From NCBI GenBank assembly GCA_036250195.1, contig JAVHZZ010000003.1, positions 41,327,835-41,391,834 on the forward strand: DNA of 64,000 bases, written 5' to 3'. The first letter of the stretch is position 1. Every line of letters begins with the position of its first letter. Positions 1 through 9,325 of the stretch are shown in pieces. Source of the stretch: Mixophyes australis. Its lineage: Eukaryota; Chordata; Amphibia; Anura; Limnodynastidae. The notes under the pieces were generated by a model. The model was not told the origin of the DNA. It made no database searches and saw nothing but the letters and a program-made list of their open reading frames with translations. The position numbers were made by a program, and so were the translations under genes.

Positions 1-344
1 CAGAGCAGCAATTCTACCAGACCGCTAATCCTACCAGAGTGGTAATTATACCAGAACTCTAATCCTACCAGAACACTAGTCCTACCAGAACTCTAATCCT
101 ACCAGAGCAGTAATTCTACCAGACCGCTAATTCTACCAGAGCACTAATACTACCGGAGCGCTAATCCCATCAGAACATTAATCCTATCAGAACGCTACTC
201 CTACAAGAACATTAATCCTACTAGAACACTAATCCTAGCAGTACACTAACGCTACCAGAACACTTAAATATTGGAAATGTTGAACACTTTGTCAGCCAGA
301 ACACTAGTCCTACCAGAACTCTAATCCTACCAGAACAGTAGTAC

Positions 345-994
345 TGTCAGGCGCCGTCCTCGCCGTTCTTCCTCTCGGCGGGGACGGTCGCCTGTCTCCG
401 TTGCTCAGCCCAGACAGTTGCCGGGCAACACTACAGCCACGCCCCCTAGTACTGTCGGGCCCATGCGCACCAGGCCGTCCCATTGCTAGGCAACGGGACG
501 CTTTCATCGGCACTCGGTGTGCCTGATTATGCCTCCTCCAATCCCAGCAATCCTGTCATTATTTAAACCTAGCTCTGGCGCCCTTAGGGTGCCAGAGTAA
601 CAGGTTCCTGCCTCTAGCTCCCTTGTGCTTTCTCCTTGTTGTGACCCGGCTTCCTCGGCCACCCTTAAGTTCTGCCTTCCTGTTGTGACCCGGCTAGCTG
701 ACCACCCTCTTTTCTGTGTGCCCTCCTGTGTTCCTGCGACCTTGGCTTGATTGACGATTCTCCTGGATTCTCCCTTTGTACCTCGCATACCGATTGGCTT
801 GACCCGGACCGTCTGACCCTTCTTTCGCTACACCGGCAACTGACTAATAGGACCGCGACCTGCGTACCCTGTGCAGCGAAGTCCAAACCTCCTTGCGGGG
901 GTCCCTGGCACAAACCAGGGGTGCGTTAGACTCCGCACCTATTTGCTAAATGGCGCTAATACCGGTTAGTGTTCCTCTCTATTTGTGCCTGACA
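345..994 (+). mobile_element. Solo LTR, copy 1 (650 bp), inserted in the 17-bp satellite
   Basis: The block begins TGTCAGGC and ends GCCTGACA (the TG...CA ends of an LTR). It is bounded by the direct repeat agtac (340-344 and 995-999), a 5-bp target-site duplication, and satellite resumes on both sides. An AT-rich tattta box near 558 is followed by a short hairpin (ctctggcgcc ... ggtgccagag, ~573-597), compatible with a promoter and leader region. No internal retroelement sequence is present, so this is probably the product of LTR-LTR recombination. The superfamily (Ty3/gypsy, ERV or other) cannot be told from the LTR alone. Strand is given relative to copy 2, which has the same orientation. 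Confidence 0.8.
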
Positions 995-1428
995 AGTACT
1001 ACTAGACCGCTAATCCTACCAGAACGCTAATCTTACCAGAACGCTAATCCTACCAGAACGCTAATCTTACCAGAACGCTAATCCTACCAGAGCGCTAATC
1101 CTGCCAAAACGATAATTCTACCAGAGCGCTAATCCTACCAGACTACTCGTCCTACCAGAAAGCTAATTCTACCAGAACGCTAATCCTACCAGAACGCTAA
1201 TCCTATCAGAACGCTAATCTTACCAGAACGCTAATCCTACCAGAGCGCTAATCCTACCAAAACGATAATTCTACCAGAGCGCTAATCCTACCAGACCGCT
1301 AGTCCTACCAGAACTCTAATCCTACCAGAGTGCTAATTCTACCACAATGCTAACCCTACCAGAGTGCTAATCCTACCAGAGCGCTTATTTTACCAGAACG
1401 CTATTCCTACCAGAATACTAGTCCTACC

Positions 1429-2050
1429 TGTCAGACGCCGTCCCTATGCTATGTCTGCCGCACAGAGACGGACGTCTGCTTCTGTTGCCGAGCGCCCGGT
1501 TGGCAGGCAACCGGGCGTACTTCCGGGTCGGCGGTCACGCTTCCCAGTAAATCCGGCGGTGGTGTTTAGCGTCACCACCGCCAATGATTGGACTACAGCT
1601 GTACAAAAGCCTCACTCTGGCACATGGTGAGTGCCAGAGTATTAGGTCTCATCCTAGCTCCAGCGTTCCTGTGTACCATTACCTGCGCTTCCTGTGTATT
1701 ACCCGGCTTGTTACTGACTACTCCTGTTCTGTGCTCCCTGTGAACTTGACCTCGGCTTGATTGAATACTTCCTCCTGTGCTTCTGACCCCGACCCGGCTA
1801 CCCTGACTACGGCTTTGGACTTCCCCTCTGGCATCTCCTGAATTCTCGGTTTGGACCTGGCCTGTACGACACCGCTTTCATCTACTGCTTCACTGGTTAC
1901 TCCCTCTGAGGACCGCGACCTGCGTGTTTCCCGCAGCTAAGACCACACTCCCATGCGGGGGTCCCTGGTGAAGACCAGGAACACGTTAGCCTCCGCGCCT
2001 CTTTGGTGAGTAGTGCAAAAACCAGTAAGCAAATACCCTAATCTGTGACA
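1429..2050 (+). mobile_element. Solo LTR, copy 2 (622 bp), same family as copy 1
   Basis: The block begins TGTCAGAC and ends GTGACA, with the 5-bp direct repeat ctacc on each side (1424-1428 and 2051-2055). It is clearly related to the 345-994 block but well diverged from it. Shared stretches include accgcgacctgcgt, gcgggggtccctgg and the ctctggcac...gtgccagag hairpin (~1613-1639). The different TSD shows an independent insertion rather than duplication of copy 1. Confidence 0.8.
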
Positions 2051-2560
2051 CTACCAGAACACTAGTCCTACCAGACTATTAATCCTACCAGAACGCTAAT
2101 CCTACCAGAGCAGTAGTACTACTAGACCGCTAATCCTACCAGAACGCTAATCTTACCAGAACGCTAATCCTACCAGAGCGCTACTCCTACCAGAACATTA
2201 ATCCTACTAGAACACTAATCCTAGCAGAACATTAATGCTACCAGACCACTAATGTTACTAGAACACTAATCCTAGCAGAACATTAATATTACCAGAACAC
2301 TAATCCTAGCAGAACATTAATATTACCAGAACACTAATCCTACCAGAACATTAATGTTATCAGAACACTAATCCTACCAGAACACTAACAATACCAGAAA
2401 ACTACCCTGCCAGCATGCTAGCACTACTACCATGCTAATCCTACAAGAACACTAACCCACTAGAACTCTAATCATACCATAAAATGAATCCTATCAGAAC
2501 TCAAGTCCTATTAGGACACTAATCCTATGAAAACAATAATCCTACCAAAACTATACAGCT

Positions 2561-4104
2561 AGCAGTAAATGTAACCACATTCTGACGGCTACATGGCTAT
2601 CAGTCCAGGTGACATCTAAGAATGAGTCAACGGAGGGGATATAATGCTGACTACACATAGGTCACTCCTAGTGTTAAATAACGCTCAAGCTACTGTAGTC
2701 CCACCGCTTGAGATGCCACCACAAAAGCATATGTAACTCTCCTTGTTATTTATCATGGCACCGATTTAGGCACATTTCATTACATAGGGTGAACATGGGT
2801 GGATGCTTGTCCAAGTCTCCTTACTCTGATGATTGTGTTCCTGTTTATCACCTGGAGCAAACTGCAGGGGAAACTTTTACACAGACCTACCTAAGAATCT
2901 GAGAAGGAACATGATCGGTCCAAAATGGTATATAATGGCCACACATGTGTGCGCAAGATACGTTATTGTTGAGTAGCGCTGGTTACAAAACCATTATAAT
3001 AACAATGTATAACATGTAACTAAAAAAGTTCCCCAATCCACCCAAAGTGGGTCAAGGGATTCCAACATAGCCGAAAAGCCAAACATGTGCTCCAAGAGAA
3101 GATGGTTTCTTACATTCAGCAACATCCTCTGAAAACAAGGACTTATGCCAGGGAAAATCAATACCAAGATGAGGGAAAATCATGGCTAAAAAGAACTTGT
3201 CATTACTTATTCATATTTTATCAGACACTTTGATACCATTAATCAGAAAAGGACTTGTCTATGTTCCTGTGGACATTTCTACACAGACGACTCATAATAG
3301 GAACTTCAGTGGTTATTATATTGCAGTGCAATTCTTTTATGCTATATGTTATTCCTTAACCAGTGGTATTTAGCGATAACATATCTTATTTATAATTTTA
3401 ATATGTATTATTTCAGCTAGTATGTAGTAGATTTTAGCCAGTTTATATTAAAATTCAGCAGTTGACATGAAGTTGCATGAAGATTTCTCATCACTAATCT
3501 TTAACATTTTTACCTTGGCCCTCCACCTGTGTTGTAACTAACTTGCTTTTAGTACTTTTTGTCCCCCACAAAATGGCTGACTGGAGAGGTGATTACTTCT
3601 TCTAATGCCGCTCAGTTTATCTCATACTTGCCTTATATCATTTTTTGTTCCGGAAGAGGGGGCCAATTGCATCATTTTGGCCCTCGCCTTCTACGACAAA
3701 GTTGATATTGTGCGCAAAGTGGGCAGGATGTGGGAGAATTGCTCTACCCAAAATTCGGGAGTCTCCCAGACATTGCGGGAGAGTAGGCATGTATGGTCTA
3801 CTCTATATACCTAAAATGTAGCAAGTGAGACACTGCTGAGCTGCTAAAGACAAACAAGGGAAAGCTAGGAAACATGTCTATGCAGGGAACACTAGACCTG
3901 GGGTGAATTACCTAACAGTTTATTCAGCCAGACAGCAAAGTAGTATCTCTCTGTCTGGTAACTGTTCCCTCCCTGTGACACGCATAGTGCAGTAATACAC
4001 ACATACACACACCCTTAGGTCAATCAGCCGGCTATAGCAGAGTTTCTCCCACCTCAGGATCAGTGTTTCCAATTTCAAGTTTTTCGATTTCCTAGTTTCA
4101 AACT
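2561..4104. other. Intergenic, no recognised gene
   Basis: I see AT-rich sequence with only short ORFs that lack family features. Around 3750-3790 there is a short inverted motif (cgggagtctcccag ... attgcgggagag) that may be part of a dispersed repeat, but no boundaries can be given. Confidence 0.5.
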
Positions 4105-4466
4105 GGGCAGCCGGTGGCTAAGTGGTTAGCACTTCTGCCTCACAGCACTGGGGTCATGAGTTCAATTCCCGACCGCAAACACGGGGAGAACATACAAACT
4201 CCACACAGATAAGGCATCTATGTGGAGTTTGTATGTTCTCCCTGTGCTTGTGTGGGTGTCATCCGGGTGCTCTGGTTTCTTCCATAAACATACTAGTAGG
4301 CTAATTGGCTGCTATCAAAATTGACTCTAGTCTCTCTCTGTCTGTCTGTGTGTGTATGTTTGGGGATTTAGACTGTAAGCTCCAATGGGGCAGGGACTGA
4401 TGTGAATGAGTTCTCTGTACAGCATTGCGGAATTAGTGGCGCTATTTCAATAGATGATGATGATAA
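4105..4466 (+). mobile_element. tRNA-derived V-SINE-like SINE, copy 1
   Basis: The 5' part resembles a tRNA-derived promoter (tggctaagtggttagcac as A box, gagttcaattccc as B-box-like). It is followed by the conserved SINE core (gtgtggagtttgtatgttct... in other copies) and a 3' end reading gcgctatataaatagatgatgatg. This copy carries an internal inverted duplication of the core: ggggagaacatacaaactcc at ~4180 faces ggagtttgtatgttctccct at ~4220. Other copies in this window lack the inversion. Confidence 0.8.
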
Positions 4467-4805
4467 TTCCTGAAAAATCAAAATATGTAGTTAAGGAACT
4501 GGGGTACTTATAAAAAATTATAAGCTTAACATGAAAGCTGATATAACTAACTTGTGTTTTTACCTTTGTCCTTTCAGCCTGCAATTATGTTAGAGTGACA
4601 TGACTGCATGCACTGTACACCATCTTGTCAGAGCAGTAACTTCAAAACTTAGCGCCTGGTGCGAGAAACAAAAATGCCACCCCCCCCTAAAACTCAATTG
4701 TAACCAAATGAACCTAAACTATTTATAAACTGTGCCCCCCTTCAGCGTTACGCACCGAGCGGTGGCCCCTTATCGCACAGTCCTAGTTACGGCCCTGGAT
4801 CTTGT

Positions 4806-5805
4806 GGTTCATAACACTGACCTGGGGCACATAGAAGCCACACAGTGACCTGACCTGGGGCACATAGTAGCCACACAGTGACCTGACCTGGGGCACATAG
4901 AAGCCACACAGTGACCTGACCTGGGGCACATAGAAGCCACACAGTGACCTGACCTGGGGCACATAGAAGCCACACAGTGACCTGACCTGGGGCACATAGA
5001 AGCCACACAGTGACCTGACCTGGGGCACATAGAAGCCACACAGTGACCTGACCTGGGGCACATAGAAGCCACACAGTGACCTGACCTGGGGCACATAGTA
5101 GCCACACAGTGACCTGACCTGGGGCACATAGAAGCCACACAGTGACCTGACCTGGGGCACATAGAAGCCACACAGTGACCTGACCTGGGGCACATAGAAG
5201 CCACACAGTGACCTGACCTGGGGCACATAGTAGCCACACAGTGACCTGACCTGGGGCACATAGAAGCCACACAGTGACCTGACCTGGGGCACATAGAAGC
5301 CACACAGTGATCTGACCTGGGGCACATAGAAGCCACACAGTGACCTGACCTGGGGCACATAGAAGCCACACAGTGACCTGACCTGGGGCACATAGTAGCC
5401 ACACAGTGACCTGACCTGGGGCACATAGAAGCCACACAGTGACCTGACCTGGGGCACATAGAAGCCACACAGTGACCTGACCTGGGGCACATAGAAGCCA
5501 CACAGTGACCTGACCTGGGGCACATAGAAGCCACACAGTGACCTGACCTGGGGCACATAGAAGCCACACAGTGACCTGACCTGGGGCACATAGAAGCCAC
5601 ACAGTGACCTGACCTGGGGCACATAGAAGCCACACAGTGACCTGACCTGGGGCACATAGAAGCCACACAGTGACCTGACCTGGGGCACATAGAAGCCACA
5701 CAGTGACCTGACCTGGGGCACATAGAAGCCACACAGTAACCTGACCTGGGGCACATAGAAGCCACACTGTGGCCTGACCTGGGGCACATAGAAGCCACAC
5801 AGTGA
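4806..5805. repeat. 33-bp minisatellite, about 30 near-identical copies
   Basis: The unit is 33 bp: cctgacctggggcacatag followed by aagccacacagtga. Copies are almost identical. The main variant is tagtagcc in place of tagaagcc in four copies (near 4863, 5094, 5226 and 5391), spaced by multiples of 33 bp. Because 33 is divisible by three and the minus strand lacks stops in the unit, long open frames appear in three minus-strand frames. They are artefacts of the period and not genes. The low divergence implies recent expansion and probable length polymorphism. Confidence 0.95.
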
Positions 5806-5930
5806 CCTGGGGCACCTAAAGACACACACTGACCTGTTACACCCAGAAGCCACATACTGACTTGTAGCAACCAGACTCCACACCTATCTGGGGCACCCAG
5901 AAGCCACACTGTGGCCTGTGGGTGGCCCAG
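5806..5930. repeat. Decayed flank of the 33-bp minisatellite
   Basis: Units related to the 33-bp repeat continue with strong divergence (cacccagaagccacactg and similar) and irregular spacing. Similar units reappear at 7345-7445, suggesting that the homogeneous array grew out of an older dispersed family of such units. Confidence 0.7.
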
Positions 5931-6169
5931 AACCCGAGGCACGCGTGCAGGGTTGTCATCAGGGGGGTACAGAGAGTACAGCAGTATGGGGCCCAACAGC
6001 AGAGAGGGGCCCCACCAGCCCTAGGCCCAGAACAAAATTTATTAGGGGAGGGGACCTCCACAGTGAATTAAGGGAGGTAACGGGCGCCGTTTCTAAACAG
6101 CAGCTGCTGCTGAGATGTGAGAGTGTCAGGTTAGCTGACGAATGGATAGGTGAGATCCTGCTGTCTCCG

Positions 6170-6920
6170 TAGGAGTTAGCTAGACTTCGATGTAGATAAA
6201 GTAGATAGCAAGTGTTGTTCCCACAGGTAATCGCCACACGATAATGGAACAAAGCAGCAGTAGTCAATAATGCAGGCTGAATATGTAGCAGATGTTAATC
6301 ACAGTGATTACCACAAGTAGTGGAACTGGTGCACAGAGAAGAGCAAAGTCCAGAAACATACAACAACGATGAGCCACAGCTTACCACAAGGATGTGGAAC
6401 AGAGGAGCAGCAATCAGCGGTGCAGACAAGATGAATAGCGGGCGTTGATCATAATGATTACCACAGTAGTGGAACTGGTGTACAGCAACAGCAGAGTCCA
6501 GATACAAGCAGCAATGAGGCACAGCTTACCACGGAGATGTAGAACACAGCAGCAGAAGTCAGTGGTGCGGACCAGGTGGACAGTAGAAGTTGATCACAAT
6601 GATTACCCGGAGATGTAGAACATAGCAGTAGTGGTCAGCGGTGCAGGCCGAGTAGGCAGTAGATGTTGATCACAGTGATTACCCCAAGTAGCGGAACAGG
6701 TACTTTGAGATCAGCAAAGTCCAGACACACAGCAGCGAAGAAGTTCAGCTTGCTACGGAGATGTGGAACACGGCAGTAGTAGTCAGTAGTGCAGGCCGAG
6801 TAGGCAGTGGATGTTAATCACAGCAATTACCACAGGTAAGCAAACCGATGTGTAGATATCAGCATAGTCCAGACACCCAGCAGCATAGAAGCACAATTAC
6901 CACAGAGATGTGGAACACAG
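6170..6920. repeat. Degenerate ~150-bp tandem repeat
   Basis: The anchor motif gttgatcacagtgattacc recurs at about 6294, 6444, 6589, 6664 and 6813. The spacings are 150, 145, 75 and 149 bp, so the unit is ~150 bp with one half-unit. Secondary landmarks (gatgtggaacac, cagcagcg, agcaaagtccaga) recur in register. There is no coding signal. Confidence 0.75.
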
Positions 6921-8100
6921 AGGAGGCATCAGAATCACGTCAGGTATGACTTGAAGAACCAGCAATGGAAAGGTGAAAGGAGGGGCCCCACAGCTGCCGC
7001 CATTTGCTCCAGTTCCAGCCCCCCAGGTACCTGGCTCCAGGGCAGAGCTGTGACAAGGCAAAGAGGCTCCCTGCAGCATCACTGATGTCATGTAATTAAA
7101 AACGTCACAGCGCTGTCATTGAAGAGGAGCCGAAAGGAGACAACAAGAAGACGCAGAGGGGTAAGTAAACTACTGCAGGTAATAGATGGAAGCGGGGATG
7201 GGGGTTTGACTGTAGAGAATTGGTGCGGGAGGCAAATGTTGGGTAGAGAATAATTTATAAATGAGGGTGGAGTAGGAGAAAAAAGGAGGGGGGCCCTGTC
7301 TGTTACATTTGTACTGGGCCTCGAAATTTCTGGTGGCAGCCCTGCAAGCATGCGCCAAACACTGACATGGGGCACGCAGGAGCCAAACACTGATCTGGGG
7401 AATCCCAAAGCCAAACATTGACCTGTTACACCCAGAAGCCACACACACAGTGCAGTAATATACAGATACACACATAGTGCAATACACTGAGAACAGAGTG
7501 GGGGCCCGTGGCCCTTCCTCACATTTTGCTGTAGGGCCTAGCTTTGCAGTGTTCCGCCCCTGGTTCTGTCCTCTGGTACACTTTCCCTCTATACCTGCAG
7601 GACCTCTGGAGGAAAAAGGTCCCATTCACAGAAGTCACCACTGATCGTTCTAAAAATGGTTTGAATTGATTATGTGCAAGTTTATCAAGAATTAATTCAA
7701 ACCTCTTTTAAATTTTACCAAAGTGAATGTCAAAAGGATTCCTTCCCACAGTGTAATAATACTGCCTTGGCTTTTCCCAGTGTATCCACTACTGTTTTCC
7801 CATAGTAGTAAGATGGCATGATTCAATACAAAATGTGCTCAATTCAGCTCAATGTATATCAACTAGGAATGTAATGGGAAAAGCAGAATCAGATTAGTAT
7901 CTGTGACTTGGAGTCAGCCTGGCAGGTATGCAACGCACTTGACTGCCAAGTGAGTTAAACCACAGGTAACAATGTCACCTATTGTATTCAAATGATTTGG
8001 CCCTGTAGCAAAATAATTTGTATGAATGAACGCAAATGTGGGCAGTTGTGACTCCCAACAAACGAAATTCCAGGCACATTAAAGGATTTTTCTCTTCACA
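6921..8100. other. Intergenic with scattered decayed minisatellite units
   Basis: Positions 7345-7445 hold further diverged copies of the 33-bp-type unit (actgacatggggcac, actgatctggggaa, actgacctgttacac). The rest is AT-rich sequence with no recognised gene. Confidence 0.5.
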
Positions 8101-8109
8101 AAACTTCTT

Positions 8110-8310
8110 TAGAACCAACAGGGAAAACGTGCGTTACCGCGGAAAGTGCGCAGTATTGCCGGTAACACGGTACCTCAATAACGCAGATTTTCGTACGCAA
8201 CCCTATGGGCTGCGAAAGAAAATCCACGTTATTGCGGTACCGTGGATTAAATTCGCGGCCCGCTCCGGCACGATCCCGCGGACCGGAATCATAATTGAAT
8301 ATGCCCCTTA
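8110..8310. mobile_element. Palindromic MITE-like fragment
   Basis: The 27-bp arm at 8166-8192 (cacggtacctcaataacg...) is the inverted match, with three mismatches, of 8218-8244 (...cgttattgcggtaccgtg). The block is CpG-richer than its surroundings and ends with gaatatgcccc at 8308. The outer termini and TSD are not clear, so the class is unassigned. It lies immediately upstream of the hAT insertion at 8351. Confidence 0.5.
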
Positions 8311-8689
8311 GAGTAATGTCCCACAAACTATTAAAATGCTGGCTTTTAAGTAGAGATGGGCGGGTCCGGTTCTCCGAGAACCGAACCCACCCGAACTTTG
8401 GGTATCCGAGTACCGAGCTGAGCAGCTCGGTACTCTCCCGCCCATTCCGAATCCAAATCGAGGCCGAACGTCATTGTGACGTTGTCGGATCTCGGGACTC
8501 GGTTCTCGCGATACTTCAACTTTATAAATACACGCCTCCACAGCAATCCATCGCCATTTGACAGAGGGAGAGAGCAGGGTGTAGTCATAGGCTAATTAGA
8601 GCAGGGACAGAGAATACAATATTGTTCTTGCAATTGCTCTAACCAAAATCGCTAGTGCAGAGAGGAGGATAGAGGTTTATTATTTTTTC

Positions 8690-9310
8690 TTCATATTTGG
8701 CACTCCCCAGCGCTTTTGGGGTGTCCCCCATAATTGTGCATTAATATTTCTGGCTGTCAAAAGTCATATCTGTCAGCAGTATCTACTAAATAATTTGTAG
8801 CACACCTCAGTGCTTTTGGGGTGTCCTCCCTAATTGTGCATTAATATTTCTGGCTGTCAAAAGTCATATCTGTCAGCAGTATCTACTAAATAATTTTTAG
8901 CACTCCTCAGTGTTTTTGGGGTGTCCTCCCTAATTGTGCATTAATATTTCTGGCTGTCAAAAGTCATATCTGTCAGCAGTATCTACTAAATAATTTTTAG
9001 CACTCCTCAGTGTTTTTGGGGTGTCCTCCCTAATTGTGCATTAATATTTCTGGCTGTCAAAAGTCATATCTGTCAGCAGTATCTACTAAATAATTTTTAG
9101 CACTCCTCAGTGTTTTTGGGGTGTCCTCCCTAATTGTGCATTAATATTTCTGGCTGTCAAAAGTCATATCTGTCAGCAGTATCTACTAAATAATTTTTAG
9201 CACTCCTCAGTGTTTTTGGGGTGTCCTCCCTAATTGTGCATTAATATTTCTGGCTGTCAAAAGTCATAACTGTCAGCAGAATCTACTAAATAATTTTTAG
9301 CACTCCCCAG
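8690..9310. repeat. 100-bp tandem repeat upstream of the hAT transposase
   Basis: The landmark cactcctcagtg recurs at 8701, 8801, 8901, 9001, 9101, 9201 and 9301, a period of exactly 100 bp. Copies between 8901 and 9300 are nearly identical, while the first is the most diverged. The array ends 16 bp before the transposase ATG, so it occupies the 5' UTR or promoter position of the transposase gene. Confidence 0.9.
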
Positions 9311-9325
9311 TGGTTTGCGCTCAGA

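Larger units (their letters stand above)
1..2560. repeat. Degenerate 17-bp satellite array
   Basis: The consensus unit is agaacgctaatcctacc (17 bp), repeated with many single-base variants. It is already under way at base 1, so the array extends upstream of the window, and it fades out near 2560. Two blocks inside it (345-994 and 1429-2050) are not satellite but inserted solo LTRs. The high divergence between units suggests an old array. No coding content is supported. Confidence 0.9.

Noticed and set aside
345..994. The two inserts in the 17-bp array as a higher-order satellite unit
   Set aside because: TG...CA ends and different 5-bp TSDs fit independent LTR insertions better than co-amplification with the satellite.
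4122..4304. Short ORFs in SINE copies and possible tRNA gene
   Set aside because: The tRNA-like head has degenerate A/B boxes and no cloverleaf. It is the promoter part of a SINE and not a tRNA gene.
4783..5996. Long minus-strand ORFs (342-395 codons) with an 11-residue repeat
   Set aside because: They arise in three frames from a stop-free 33-bp minisatellite whose period is divisible by three. There is no start context, splice signals or homology.
8690..9310. CRISPR-like array
   Set aside because: Contiguous 100-bp tandem repeats without unique spacers, in a eukaryotic transposon.
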